Below are positions 27,871 through 36,233 of a DNA stretch of 64,000 bases, in pieces. A program made the position numbers and the translations under genes. A model generated the notes under the pieces. It did no database searches, was not told the DNA's origin, and saw only the letters and a list, made by a program, of their open reading frames with translations. Where the stretch lies: the NCBI GenBank assembly GCA_023954415.1, contig JAMLIB010000011.1, positions 62,001-126,000 of the forward strand. Direction: 5' to 3'. The DNA comes from Trueperaceae bacterium (GTDB taxonomy: Bacteria > Deinococcota > Deinococci > Deinococcales > Trueperaceae). Each line of letters begins with the position of its first letter. The first letter of the stretch is position 1.

Positions 27871-28500
27871 GTGGCGCTGCACATCAGCGGCAAGCTCGTG
27901 GCCATAGGGCTCGTGGTTGCCGCCCTCATCACCGCCTTCAGCTCGCCACGCACCGAACCGCCGGTTCCGGTCGCTTTGGAAGTAGCTCCGTTCGCGGACG
28001 TCGTCGAGCCTCCGGCCGACCACCCCGGCGACTCGGACCCGAGCAACGCCTTGCTCGGCCCCACCGCCAACCCCCGCTTCGTCCTGCGCGCCACGGGCTA
28101 CAACTCCCACGAGAGCCAGACCGACGCCTCGCCGTTCGTCACCTCGACGGGCGCGCGCACGGCCTTCGGGGTGGTGGCGGTCAGCCGCGACCTCCTGGGA
28201 GGCGAGTTGCCGTACGGCTCGCTCGTGCGTATCCGCGACCTCGGCAACTACCACACGGGGCGCGGCGTCGGCGCCTTCCAGCAGTTCCTCGGCGATCACC
28301 TCTTCATCGTGGAGGACACGATGCACGCGCGCAAGACCCAGCAGATCGACGTCTGGTTCGAGAGCTACTCCCAGGCCGTCAACTGGGGGGTCCGCAAGGT
28401 GGAGGTGGAGCTCATCCGCTACGGCCGCAGCGGTCACGAGTTCATACCCAGCTCTGCTCCGACCTTCGAAGCCACCCCCGTGCTCATCGCCTCGCGCTAA
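27871..28500 (+). CDS. 3D-domain (RlpA/MltA-like fold) membrane-anchored protein
   Basis: 209 residues from GTG 27871; GGAGG at 27856-27860. An N-terminal hydrophobic anchor (KLVAIGLVVAALITAFSS) and a Pro/Glu/Asp-rich linker precede a 3D domain at about 70-165. That domain is a double-psi barrel with a conserved aspartate triad, here Asp85, Asp149 (VEDTMHA) and Asp160 (QQIDVWF). Flanking motifs are RATGYNS, GVVAVSRDLLG and LPYGSLVRIRD. In MltA and Firmicutes proteins this fold cleaves or binds peptidoglycan. It is divergent from the GT2-SLT gene across about 230 nt, so both may work on the envelope. The LolC-like permease begins 8 nt after its stop. Confidence 0.8.
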   Translation: MALHISGKLVAIGLVVAALITAFSSPRTEPPVPVALEVAPFADVVEPPADHPGDSDPSNALLGPTANPRFVLRATGYNSHESQTDASPFVTSTGARTAFGVVAVSRDLLGGELPYGSLVRIRDLGNYHTGRGVGAFQQFLGDHLFIVEDTMHARKTQQIDVWFESYSQAVNWGVRKVEVELIRYGRSGHEFIPSSAPTFEATPVLIASR

Positions 28501-28508
28501 GCTGCGGC

Positions 28509-29690
28509 GTGCGCGCGCTCGTCCCCTACCTGGCGTGGCGGCACGTTCGTAGGCGGGGCCTCCAGTCCGCCCTTACCGTTACGGGCGTCGCCATCGGCGT
28601 GGCCGTCCTCATCATCGCGCTGTCGTTGACGAACGGGTTCATCGACGAGCTCGTCACGAGCACGCTGCGCGCCACCCCGATGCTCACGTTGCAGAGCTAC
28701 CTGCCGGGCGAGACCCTGCCGGACGACCCGGCCATGGTAGCGGCTCTGGCGAGCGAACGCGGCGTCGTCGCGGCCGCGCCGTTCCTCTCCGGCCAGGCCC
28801 TCATAGCCAGGCGCGCGAGCCAGGCGCTCGGAGTGAGCGCGCGGCAGGGCTTCACCCAACTCGTCGGCATCGACCCCGGTCTCGAGACGGCCGTCCTCGA
28901 CCTCCCCGTCCTGGCAGAGCAGGGTGCCGCCATGGCCCAGGCGGGCGGCATCGTGCTCGGCTCGACCCTCGCGCAGTCCCTCGGCGTCAGCGTCGGCGAC
29001 GCCGTGATGTTGCGCGACATCTCCGGCGCCACCGCGCAGTTCACCGTCGCGGGCACGTTCAGGGTCGGCAACGAGCTCATCGACTCCGTCACGGCCTACA
29101 TGTCCCTGTCGAACCTCCAGGCCTACCTCGGTGTCGAGGGGCGCGTGAGCGGCTACCACCTGCGCCTGAGCGAGCCGACGGCAGCCCACCGCGTCGGGCT
29201 GGCGCTCGCCGACAAGTACTCGCTCAGGCCCGTCAGCTGGGAAAGCCTCTTCGCGAGCCTCATCTCGCAGTTGCGGCTGCAGAAGGCCGTGATCGGCGTC
29301 GTGGTCTTCCTCATCGTCATCGTCGCCGCGTTCGGCATCACGAACGTGCTCGTGCTCACCGTCAACGAGAAGACGGCGGACATCGCCATCCTGCGCGCCC
29401 TCGGCGCGTCGGAAGGCCAGGTGCTCCGCACGTTCACGCTCCAAGGGTTCGCCCTCGGGGGGCTCGGCACGCTCCTGGGCGTAGTACTCGGGCTCGCGGT
29501 CGCCGCCTACTTCAAGTTCCAGCCCTACCCCTTGCCGGGCGACCTCTACTTCATCACCCAGCTCCCCATCCAGTTCCAGGCCTTCGACGTCGTGTGGGTC
29601 TGCGCCGTGTCGCTCGCGACGAGCGTGGTGGCCGGGCTGCTCCCCGCCCGCAGGGCGGCCCGGCTCGACCCCGTCGCGGTGCTCCGCTGA
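28509..29690 (+). CDS. FtsX/LolC-type ABC transporter permease
   Basis: 393 residues, GTG start 8 nt after the previous gene. Topology of the MacB/LolCE class: one N-terminal membrane segment (VTGVAIGVAVLIIALSL), a large extracytoplasmic domain of about 230 residues, then three segments (AVIGVVVFLIVIVAAFGITNVL; GFALGGLGTLLGVVLGLAVAAY; FDVVWVCAVSLATSVVAGLLPA). The cytoplasmic coupling region reads KTADIAILRALGAS, and the C terminus ends with the family pattern LLPARRAARLDPVAVLR. LolC/E extract lipoproteins from the inner membrane together with LolD, but no ATPase gene is adjacent. Four lipoproteins in this window could be clients. The FtsE-like ATPase at 6.1 kb is not an obvious partner. Confidence 0.82.
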   Translation: MRALVPYLAWRHVRRRGLQSALTVTGVAIGVAVLIIALSLTNGFIDELVTSTLRATPMLTLQSYLPGETLPDDPAMVAALASERGVVAAAPFLSGQALIARRASQALGVSARQGFTQLVGIDPGLETAVLDLPVLAEQGAAMAQAGGIVLGSTLAQSLGVSVGDAVMLRDISGATAQFTVAGTFRVGNELIDSVTAYMSLSNLQAYLGVEGRVSGYHLRLSEPTAAHRVGLALADKYSLRPVSWESLFASLISQLRLQKAVIGVVVFLIVIVAAFGITNVLVLTVNEKTADIAILRALGASEGQVLRTFTLQGFALGGLGTLLGVVLGLAVAAYFKFQPYPLPGDLYFITQLPIQFQAFDVVWVCAVSLATSVVAGLLPARRAARLDPVAVLR

Positions 29691-30232
29691 TGAACGCGGG
29701 CGAGGCCGAGAGGCGCTCGAACCGCAAGCCGCCCAAGCCGCTCACGCGCGACACCGCCTGGGACTACCTCCTCTACCTCCTGAGCAGGCGCATGTACACG
29801 ACGGCCGAGCTGACGCGGAAACTCGTGCGGCGCGGGCTCGACCCCGAGCTCGCGACCGCGCTCGTAGGCCGCCTCGTCGAGCTCGAGCTCGTCAACGACG
29901 CGACCTACGCCGACCTGTACGTGAGCACGCGCTCGGCGACGAAGGGGCGCCTGGGGCTGCGGCAGGAGCTGAGGCAGAAGGGGGTCGCGCCCGAGATCGC
30001 GGAGGCGCGCCTGGAAGAGCTCACCCCGGAGGACCAGCTCGCGGCCGCCACGGCCCTACTCCGCAAGAACGCCTGGCGCTACCGCCCGGGCGCGGCCGAC
30101 CCGACGGCGGACCGGATGGCCGTCATGAAGGCGCGCGCCAAGGCGTTCGCGTTCTTGGCCCGGCGCGGCTTCTCGGTGGACGCCTCTCAGGGCGCCGTCG
30201 CCGCCGTGGGGTGGTTCGAGGACGATCTCTGA
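29690..30232 (+). CDS. recX: RecX regulatory protein
   Basis: 180 residues; ATG shares one base with the permease stop (TGATG). RecX inhibits RecA filament extension and ATPase. It is recognised by three helical repeats: AWDYLLYLLSRRMYTTAELTRKL, an ELVNDATYADLYVSTRSATKGRLGLRQELRQKGV block, and ALLRKNAWRYRPG..AKAFAFLARRGFS. These correspond to the family's YxxxLLxxRxxxxxEL and GxxRIxxELxxKGI patterns. The 14-residue charged N terminus is extra. recA is not in the window, so the gene has moved away from its usual neighbour. Confidence 0.85.
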   Translation: MNAGEAERRSNRKPPKPLTRDTAWDYLLYLLSRRMYTTAELTRKLVRRGLDPELATALVGRLVELELVNDATYADLYVSTRSATKGRLGLRQELRQKGVAPEIAEARLEELTPEDQLAAATALLRKNAWRYRPGAADPTADRMAVMKARAKAFAFLARRGFSVDASQGAVAAVGWFEDDL

Positions 30233-30313
30233 CGGCCCGCGAGCCCATGGCGGACGACCGGACGAGCGGTCGCCCGGTCGGCGTCGTTCGTGGCGCCTCG
30301 GGTCGCCTTCACG

Positions 30314-31561
30314 TCATCGGCTCGGGTCCAGGTAGAGGCCGTAGGGCGGGTTGACGGGCCACAACACGCCGCCGAGGGTACGCGAAGGCGCGACGTCACC
30401 GTTCAGGAGCGAGGCCCCGTCGAACACCTTGGCGTCGTTGGCCGTGTCGTCGACGACCACCAACCGGTCGTTGGCCGCGTCGTAGCCGGCCCGCAGCGGG
30501 TGGACGAACCCGGTCTGCGCGCCGCCGATGACCCGAGAGGGCGCGACCGTGCCTGTGGCCGAGGAGGCGTCGGCCACAACGTACACCGCCGCGTTCGTCC
30601 AGTCGCTGAGGTAGAGCTCGTCGCGCACGGCGTCGTAGGCCAGGTCGTCGACGAAGCCGGCCGGGACGTCGAGCTTCGTCAGGCGGCTGGGAGCGACGTT
30701 CCCCACGACGGACGAAGCGTTGGTATAGGTGCCGATCTCCCCGAGGGAGTTGGCGACGAACAGCCGGTCCGTAGCGGGGTCGAGGTAGATGCCGGCGGGG
30801 CTGCCGAGCAGCATGGCGCTGACGAACGAGCCCTCTAGGACGCGGTCCGGCTCCTTGCCGTCCGACGCCACCGACGCGTCGTCGTACGCGAGCAGAGCGT
30901 CCGCGAACGCCACGTAGAGGATGCCCCTGACCTCGTCGTAGGCCACAGCCGCCGGGTTCTCCCTGCCGAGTGAGGAGAGGCCCGTGGCGCTCACGGTGCC
31001 GGACGCGGTCGACACGTCATGGATCATGAAGACGTTGGTCGGGGCGGTGTCGGCTAGGACGAACGCAGCGTCAAGGCTAGGAGCGACGACCAGGTCGGAG
31101 TAGGCCTTGCCGGCGCCGACGCCGTCGATCTTGAACGCGCGGTCCGGCCCGGCATCGCCGTTCACGGTGTCCATGTCGCCGTAGACGTACACGCTCAGGC
31201 CGAGTACGTACATGGTGCCGGGCGCGGTGACCGTCACCTTCGCGCTGGCGCTCTTGGAAGGGTCGCTGGTCTGGAAGGCGGTCACCGTCACCGTCGGTTC
31301 CGCCGGCACCCGGTCCGGCGCGTGGTAGTCGCCGCCGGCTACGGTTCCAGAGTACGAGGACCCGCCGATCAGCCGGTCGACTCCCCAGACGACCGCGCCG
31401 TCAAGGTTCTCGGCCTGGAAGTGGACGGTAGTGCCGACCCTCGCCTCGAGCGGACCGCCTGGGGTCAGGCGCGGTACCGACGCGGGCGGTGGCGGCGTGC
31501 AGCCGGCGAGGACTAGCAGCAACGCGCTGGTGGCGGCCACTCGACGGTAGGCGGTTCTCAC
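30314..31561 (-). CDS. Beta-propeller lipoprotein with an Ig-like N-terminal domain
   Basis: 415 residues from GTG 31561, with AGGAGGTA 7 nt upstream. Lipoprotein signal RRVAATSALLLVLAGC (Cys21). About residues 30-110 resemble a bacterial Ig-like domain (VGTTVHFQAENLDGAVVWGV ... VTVTAFQTSDPSKSASAKVTV). The rest is built of NHL/YVTN-like repeats: AVAYDEVRGILYVAF, GIYLDPATDRLFVAN, DLAYDAVRDELYLSD, RAGYDAANDRLVVVD, each followed by a ..APSR or ..GTV motif. These surface propellers are usually binding domains; no enzymatic residues are visible. Unrelated neighbours. Convergent with recX. Confidence 0.78.
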   Translation of the reverse strand: MRTAYRRVAATSALLLVLAGCTPPPPASVPRLTPGGPLEARVGTTVHFQAENLDGAVVWGVDRLIGGSSYSGTVAGGDYHAPDRVPAEPTVTVTAFQTSDPSKSASAKVTVTAPGTMYVLGLSVYVYGDMDTVNGDAGPDRAFKIDGVGAGKAYSDLVVAPSLDAAFVLADTAPTNVFMIHDVSTASGTVSATGLSSLGRENPAAVAYDEVRGILYVAFADALLAYDDASVASDGKEPDRVLEGSFVSAMLLGSPAGIYLDPATDRLFVANSLGEIGTYTNASSVVGNVAPSRLTKLDVPAGFVDDLAYDAVRDELYLSDWTNAAVYVVADASSATGTVAPSRVIGGAQTGFVHPLRAGYDAANDRLVVVDDTANDAKVFDGASLLNGDVAPSRTLGGVLWPVNPPYGLYLDPSR

Positions 31562-31753
31562 GGGCGCCTACCTCCTGCGACCGGGCGCCAAGCCTCCTGG
31601 CCTGGGCGGGTCGTTGGTCAAGACGTCTTCAGCGCGAACGGTACACCCGTGGCCACCCCAGCGCCTGTGACGCGCGGCGGCGGCCCCGGCCCAGGACGGC
31701 GCGAGGGCGCGCGCCTCGCCCACGCACCGGACGTCCGGACCTCGGGCATGCGC

Positions 31754-31782
31754 TTGACCGTCACCCGACGGCCCGGTACACT
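31754..31782 (+). promoter_or_regulatory. Promoter of tRNA-Pro
   Basis: TTGACC (31754-31759), a 17-nt spacer and TACACT (31777-31782). Mature tRNA begins 12 nt after the -10. Confidence 0.75.
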
Positions 31783-31794
31783 CACAAGTTGCGT

Positions 31795-31871
<77 letters not shown>

Positions 31872-31892
31872 GCGCGATCTCGTGGGAGATCT

Positions 31893-31928
31893 GGAACCCA
31901 CCGACCCAGCAAAGGGTCGGTGGGTTCC
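31893..31928 (+). terminator. Hairpin terminator after tRNA-Pro
   Basis: A perfect 15-bp stem (GGAACCCACCGACCC and its complement) with loop AGCAAA, followed by gctttgcc. Long GC-rich stem, weak T tract. Confidence 0.7.
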
Positions 31929-32112
31929 GCTTTGCCGGGGGCAAGGCTGTACTCCGGCAGCCACGACTCTTTGGCGGTCGCACGTTCGCGTTCCATGCCC
32001 CAGGGGAACCGGTGGGCGGCCCTCGCCCACTCCCCGCGCCACCGCAAGAGCGGCCTCGCAGTTGCTAAAGTGTGCGGCGCGCCCAGCCACCGACTGCGGC
32101 CGACACCCTCTC

Positions 32113-33048
32113 ATGATTCGCTCCGACCTGAACAAGCTCGACTGGCGCACCGCTCTAACGGTGGCGGTCCTCGCCGGCGCACTCGGCGGCGGCCCCTCGG
32201 CCCTGGCGTGGTTCTCGACGTTCGGGCCTACCCCGACGGACAGGCTGCCCGCGCTCGCGCTCGCGCTGTTCGGCCTCCTCTTCGTCGGCGCGTTGACGGA
32301 CCTGCGCGGTGCCTCGGACGCGCGGCGCGTGCGGGTCGTGACGACCTCCGTCTTCGTGATCGCCTTAGCCGTCGCGCTCGCGTTGGCGGGAGCCGGCGCA
32401 GGACGGCTGGAGTACCTGCTCGCACCGGCGAGCGCCATGACCGGCCTGGGCGCCCTGCGCCTGCTCGGGTCACGCGCGCCGGACGGGCGGGCCGCGAGCC
32501 TCGTCGCCGCGGCGACCGTCTACGTGGCCGCCACCCTCCTCGCGAACTTCACGCTCGACTCGTTCCTGCCGCTCGGCGGCTTCTTCCTCGTGAACGTCGG
32601 CACCCTGTTCTTCGGGCTCACGTTCACGCAGCGCGACCGCGTCCACCAGCACGGGCGGCGCGCCGTCTACGCCATGATCTTCCTGGCCGCGACCGCGAAC
32701 GTCGCCCTGGCCGCCACGCTCGGCACGCCCCTGCGCTACGTCGCGGTGTCGTTCCTCACGATCTTGGTCGCGGAGACGGCGGACACGGAGATCTACCAAC
32801 GCCTCCTGCGGCGACCGTGGCTCGCGCGCGTGGCGGCGTCCAACGCCGTCAGCGCCCCGCTCGACACGATCCTCTTCACGCTCCTCGCCTTCTGGGGCGA
32901 GGAGTTCGCCACCGCGGGCTGGATGACCCAGGTGATCGTGACCGACGTGCTCGTCAAGTACGCTAGCGGCATCCTCGCCGCGCTCGGCATGCTCGCCCTC
33001 CTGCGCGGGATCTTCCCTGGAGGAACGGCATGGCAGCAGCCTCGTTGA
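32113..33048 (+). CDS. Queuosine-precursor (VUT/YhhQ-type) transporter
   Basis: 311 residues from ATG 32113; a TAAAGT hexamer is about 45 nt upstream. The C-terminal two thirds show the VUT family features: [24 protein letters not shown], a helix [15 protein letters not shown] with the ETADTEIY signature, and [19 protein letters not shown]. This family imports preQ0/preQ1, and tgt at 19.3 kb would use the product. The N-terminal ~110 residues add two or three hydrophobic segments and are weakly conserved. The typical preQ1 riboswitch is not visible upstream. The MaoC gene overlaps its end by 19 nt. Confidence 0.82.
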   Translation: MIRSDLNKLDWRTALTVAVLAGALGGGPSALAWFSTFGPTPTDRLPALALALFGLLFVGALTDLRGASDARRVRVVTTSVFVIALAVALALAGAGAGRLEYLLAPASAMTGLGALRLLGSRAPDGRAASLVAAATVYVAATLLANFTLDSFLPLGGFFLVNVGTLFFGLTFTQRDRVHQHGRRAVYAMIFLAATANVALAATLGTPLRYVAVSFLTILVAETADTEIYQRLLRRPWLARVAASNAVSAPLDTILFTLLAFWGEEFATAGWMTQVIVTDVLVKYASGILAALGMLALLRGIFPGGTAWQQPR

Positions 33049-33485
33049 CGGAACTAGCGAACCTGGTCGGCTCGACCTTCGGACCCTCGCCCTACCTCGA
33101 GATAGACCAGGCTCGCATAGACGCTTTCGCGGACGCGACCCTGGACCACCAGTGGATCCACGTCGACCCCGCGAGGGCGGCCGGCGGTCCGTTCGGCAAG
33201 ACCGTGGCGCACGGCTACCTGACCCTCTCGCTGCTGGTCTCCATGGTCTCGAGCATGGGGCTGTTCCCCGAGGGTCTTGGCCTCGTGGTGAACTACGGGC
33301 TGGACAAGCTGCGTTTCCCCGCCCCCGTGCCGGTGGGCTCGCGCGTGCGCGCCACGGCCACGCTCGCCAAGCTGGAGCCGAAGGGCGAGGGGCGCATGCT
33401 CGCCACGCTCGCCTGCCGCGTCGAGGTGGAGGGCTCCGGCACGCCCGCCCTCGCGGCGGACGTCCTCTACTTGCTCGTCGCCTGA
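33030..33485 (+). CDS. MaoC-like (R)-specific enoyl-CoA hydratase
   Basis: 151 residues; ATG is 19 nt inside the upstream gene, preceded by a clear GGAGG in CCTGGAGGAACGGC. Single hot-dog domain with the hydratase signature: DAFADATLDHQWIHVDPARA (catalytic Asp and His), then GPFGKTVAHGYLTLSLL, and LDKLRFPAPVPVGSRVRA. Members hydrate trans-2-enoyl-CoA or act on dehydroacyl substrates in PHA and fatty acid metabolism. The length equals a single-domain NodN/PhaJ type. No operon partner reveals the pathway; coupling to the VUT gene is probably only translational. Confidence 0.85.
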   Translation: MAAASLTELANLVGSTFGPSPYLEIDQARIDAFADATLDHQWIHVDPARAAGGPFGKTVAHGYLTLSLLVSMVSSMGLFPEGLGLVVNYGLDKLRFPAPVPVGSRVRATATLAKLEPKGEGRMLATLACRVEVEGSGTPALAADVLYLLVA

Positions 33486-33587
33486 GCCGCCGCCCGGGGA
33501 CCAACCGTCGTCGAGGGCCCGCGCGGTCGCCGACCACCTCGGCGTGGGGCCTGGCGGTCCGACCGCGAGTACGTGTTCACCTCACCG

Positions 33588-34940
33588 TCACGCCCCCTGG
33601 AGCTCCAAGGCTCGGGCCACCCCGAGCGCCAGCTCCTCCTCCAGCGGCCGCGTGACGATCATCAGGCCGATCGAGAGACCGTCGACGGTGGTGGCGACGG
33701 GCACGCTCACCGCCGGGCTGCCGAGGACGTTGAACGGCGCCGTGTTGCGCAGGATGCGGTTGTTCTCCCGGTGGTAGGCCTCGTCGTCCGTCAGGACCTC
33801 CGCGATCCGCACGGGCACGTGCGGGATGGTCGGCCCGACGACGGCGTCCACGCCGGAGAGCGAGGGCCAGAAGCGCCGCCGGAAGTCCGCGCGCGCGTAG
33901 TTGAGACGGATGTAATCGCTGGAAGGCCGGTTGGCGTACAGGTAGACACGGTCGGCAACGTGCGGGTCGAAATCGTGCCTGCGCGACTCGAAGAGGTCCT
34001 GGTAGAGGGCCCAGACCTCGTGGCTGGCGAACGAGCCGAAGCGTGAGTAAGCGGCCGGCGCTTCCATGAGGATGGGGAGCGGCTCGCGCCTGACGTGGTG
34101 CCCGAGCGCCTCCAGCCGCGCGAGACCCTGCTCGAACCCGGTCAGCGTCGCGTCGTCCAGGTCGTCGGTCAACAGGGTGGTGGGGGCGAGGAGCGTGAGC
34201 CGCGCCGGCGCCTGTGCGAGCGGGCGGTGCGGCTCGGCGGTCATGGCGAGGTACAGGGCCCAGGCGTCCTCGGCCGTGCGCGCCAACGGGCCGATGGTGT
34301 CGAGCGTAGTCGAGAGGGCCGCGCACCCGTCGGTGGGGATGCGCCCGTCCGTCACCTTCAGCCCGACGATGCCGTTGACGGCGGCCGGGATACGCACGCT
34401 GCCGCCCGTGTCCGAGCCGACGGCCACGGCGGCCAGCTGCGACGCCACCGCCACTCCCGAGCCCGACGACGAGCCGCCGGGGATGCGGCTGGGATCGAGC
34501 GCACAGCCGGGCGTGCCGTAGTGCGGGTTGGCACCTATCCCGGAGTAGGCGAGCTCCGTCATGTTCGTCTTGCCGAGGAACACGGCGCCGGCCGCGTCGA
34601 GCCTGGCCGCGACGGGCGCGTCCTCGACCTCGGCGGGGCGCTCGCCCAGCACCCTCGAGCCCGCTGCCGTGACGTCGCCGGCCGTCCCGACCAGGTCCTT
34701 GATCGCTATGGGCACGCCTTGCATGGGGCTCACGCGCAGCCCCTCATCGAACCGGCGCTTGGCCGCCCTGGCCTGCTTTAGCGCCCGCTGGGCCGTCACG
34801 ACGCGGTAGACCTTGCCGCCCTCGGGGTGGGCCTCGATGGCGGCCAGGTAGGCTTCCGTGACGGTGACCGGGTCGAGCGAGCCGTCGCGGTAGCGCCGAG
34901 CGAGCTCCGCTGCCGTCAGGGACGTGATCGGTTCTGGCAT
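33588..34940 (-). CDS. Amidase of the amidase-signature family (GatA/AtzF-like)
   Basis: 450 residues from ATG 34940, which follows a TATCTT hexamer by 7 nt. Ser-cisSer-Lys triad is visible: Lys in VPIAIKDLVG, the serine-rich loop PGGSSSGSGVAVA, and the nucleophile in VGSDTGGSVRIPA. It lacks GatA's typical length and gatB/gatC neighbours, so a stand-alone amidase is likely. The gene lies alone, converging on the MaoC gene with about 100 nt between. The substrate (amide, allophanate or tRNA-linked) cannot be fixed from sequence. Confidence 0.88.
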   Translation of the reverse strand: MPEPITSLTAAELARRYRDGSLDPVTVTEAYLAAIEAHPEGGKVYRVVTAQRALKQARAAKRRFDEGLRVSPMQGVPIAIKDLVGTAGDVTAAGSRVLGERPAEVEDAPVAARLDAAGAVFLGKTNMTELAYSGIGANPHYGTPGCALDPSRIPGGSSSGSGVAVASQLAAVAVGSDTGGSVRIPAAVNGIVGLKVTDGRIPTDGCAALSTTLDTIGPLARTAEDAWALYLAMTAEPHRPLAQAPARLTLLAPTTLLTDDLDDATLTGFEQGLARLEALGHHVRREPLPILMEAPAAYSRFGSFASHEVWALYQDLFESRRHDFDPHVADRVYLYANRPSSDYIRLNYARADFRRRFWPSLSGVDAVVGPTIPHVPVRIAEVLTDDEAYHRENNRILRNTAPFNVLGSPAVSVPVATTVDGLSIGLMIVTRPLEEELALGVARALELQGA

Positions 34941-34947
34941 GCCCCAC

Positions 34948-34953
34948 AAGATA
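34948..34953 (-). promoter_or_regulatory. -10 element of the amidase gene (leaderless)
   Basis: TATCTT on the minus strand ends 7 nt before ATG 34940. Confidence 0.5.
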
Positions 34954-35038
34954 CCGCGGCGGGGTCGTCGTCCTCGGTCGCGGCGTTCGCGGGACCGGCA
35001 TACCCGAGCCGCGTGAGGCGGGCACCCGACAGTCGCGG

Positions 35039-35044
35039 TACGAT
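35039..35044 (+). promoter_or_regulatory. -10 element of the coiled-coil gene (leaderless)
   Basis: TACGAT ends 7 nt before ATG 35052. Confidence 0.5.
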
Positions 35045-35051
35045 TGCCGGC

Positions 35052-35342
35052 ATGCAGCGCAACCGCGCGGAACTCGAAGCCATGAGCCATGAGGACCTCG
35101 TCAACCGTGTCCTCGAGCTTCAGGACATGCTGCGCGAGGGCCTGGCCGTGCGGGCATCCTTGCACGCCGTCCTCAACACCGTGCTGAACGCCAAGAGCGA
35201 CGAGGTCGCCCGCTACGCGGAGGCCTCGGAGGCCACCCTCGACGCGGAGGAGCTCGAGCTGAAGCGCGCCTGGGCCGAGGCGCGCCACGCCGTCTCCAAC
35301 CCGCTCGGGGTCGCGCGGAAGCGGAGCCAGGCGGCCAGCTGA
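35052..35342 (+). CDS. Small helical protein of unknown function
   Basis: 96 residues from ATG 35052; I do not recognise it. Almost entirely predicted helix with heptad-like spacing of Leu and Glu (ELEAMSHEDLVNRVLELQD; ASLHAVLNTVLNAKSDEV), so a short coiled coil or helical hairpin. The C terminus is basic (GVARKRSQ). No signal, membrane segment or cysteine. Divergent from the amidase (about 110 nt), with back-to-back leaderless promoters. Codon usage looks like its neighbours, which supports a real gene. Confidence 0.6.
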   Translation: MQRNRAELEAMSHEDLVNRVLELQDMLREGLAVRASLHAVLNTVLNAKSDEVARYAEASEATLDAEELELKRAWAEARHAVSNPLGVARKRSQAAS

Positions 35343-35457
35343 GGGGTCGGGGACCAGGGGGACCGCCGCCTCGGGACGCGACTTCGTGAGAAGGTCTCGG
35401 AAGGCAGCCTAGGGACACGCCCTGCGAGCCCGGCCCCGGGGCATACCGTCTACGCCG

Positions 35458-35946
35458 TCACGACTTCAGCTTCCTGCCCTCGAGGAGCATCTCGACCGCC
35501 TTGGCCGCGCGCGTTGCGCGCGTCTCCGCCTTCTTGGCCTCGCCGACCCACGTCGCGTACTCCTTGCGGTGCGAGTACGAGTAGCCCTCGTAGACGGCGC
35601 GCGCGGCCGGGTTCTCATCCAGGGCAGTGATCAGCTCGGGCGGCTGGTCGACCACGCGCTCCGCCGTGTCCGGCCAGATCACGACCGTCACCACGTCCCC
35701 GGTTGCCAGCCCGGCCTCGTCGCGGATGGGTTTGGCCACCACGATGAAGTGGCGCCCCTCACCAGCCGGCATCAGTGAGCCCCGGAACGCGACACCGGAG
35801 ACCGTGCCCCCGACGGGAACGCGCCCGCGCGATCCGAGCGCCTCGCTTACCGTGGCCGGCACCTCGACGTAGGTCCAGGCACCGGTCCCTTCGGGGCGGA
35901 CCAGCTTGGCTTCGAAAGCGTGCGTCACAGGACCGGCTTCCTCCAT
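35458..35946 (-). CDS. DUF1905/YdeI-like (OmdA) protein
   Basis: 162 residues from ATG 35946. N-terminal DUF1905-type beta domain (FEAKLVRPEGTGAWTYVEVPA ... VPVGGTVSGVAFRGSLMPAGEGRHFIVVAKPIR, about residues 11-84). Then a YdeI/OmdA-like C-terminal segment: ALDENPAARAVYEGYSYSHRKEYATWV, with the conserved SHRKEY and repeated basic KKAETRATRAAKAVEML. The family is linked to bacteriocin resistance in one system but is generally of unknown biochemical role. A TAACGT hexamer lies 9 nt upstream. It stands alone, with convergent and divergent neighbours. Confidence 0.8.
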   Translation of the reverse strand: MEEAGPVTHAFEAKLVRPEGTGAWTYVEVPATVSEALGSRGRVPVGGTVSGVAFRGSLMPAGEGRHFIVVAKPIRDEAGLATGDVVTVVIWPDTAERVVDQPPELITALDENPAARAVYEGYSYSHRKEYATWVGEAKKAETRATRAAKAVEMLLEGRKLKS

Positions 35947-35955
35947 GTTGTGGGG

Positions 35956-35961
35956 ACGTTA
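35956..35961 (-). promoter_or_regulatory. -10 element of the DUF1905 gene
   Basis: TAACGT on the minus strand, 9 nt before ATG 35946, implying a leader of only a few nucleotides. Confidence 0.4.
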
Positions 35962-35981
35962 GCACGGCGGCTCGCAACGGC

Positions 35982-36022
35982 AGAAGCCCGACCCCGCGAT
36001 CTCTCGTCTGGGTCGGGCTTCT
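35982..36022 (-). terminator. Hairpin terminator after tRNA-Asn
   Basis: AGAAGCCCGACCC and its full complement GGGTCGGGCTTCT, 13 bp around a 15-nt loop, begins 4 nt after the tRNA on the minus strand. No T-run follows. Confidence 0.6.
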
Positions 36023-36026
36023 CGCT

Positions 36027-36101
36027 TGGCTCGGCGGGTAGGATTTGAACCTACGACCAATCGGTTAACAGCCGATCGCTCTGCCGCTGAGCTACCGCCG
36101 A
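36027..36101 (-). tRNA. tRNA-Asn (anticodon GTT)
   Basis: 75 nt including encoded CCA. On the minus strand: acceptor TCGGCGG/CCGCCGA, discriminator G, D arm GCTCAGCGGCAGAGC, anticodon stem ATCGG/CCGAT with loop CTGTTAA, and T arm TAGGTTCAAATCCTA. Confidence 0.97.
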
Positions 36102-36139
36102 ACACGCGCTTCGGCCGCCTGGGCCTGAAAGCGAAGTGC

Positions 36140-36168
36140 AGTGTACCAGGGGGCGCGGGAGTTGGCAA
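36140..36168 (-). promoter_or_regulatory. Promoter of tRNA-Asn
   Basis: On the minus strand: TTGCCA (36163-36168), a 17-nt spacer, and TACACT (36140-36145). The tRNA starts about 39 nt downstream. Identical -10 to tRNA-Pro. Confidence 0.7.
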
Positions 36169-36220
36169 CATGCGTCTGGCACGCTCTCCATCGGCTGGGC
36201 GCGCGGAACCGGGATTCGGT

Positions 36221-36226
36221 TAGCAT
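36221..36226 (+). promoter_or_regulatory. -10 element of mazG-like gene (leaderless)
   Basis: TAGCAT ends 7 nt before ATG 36234. Confidence 0.5.
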
Positions 36227-36233
36227 CCGTCCC

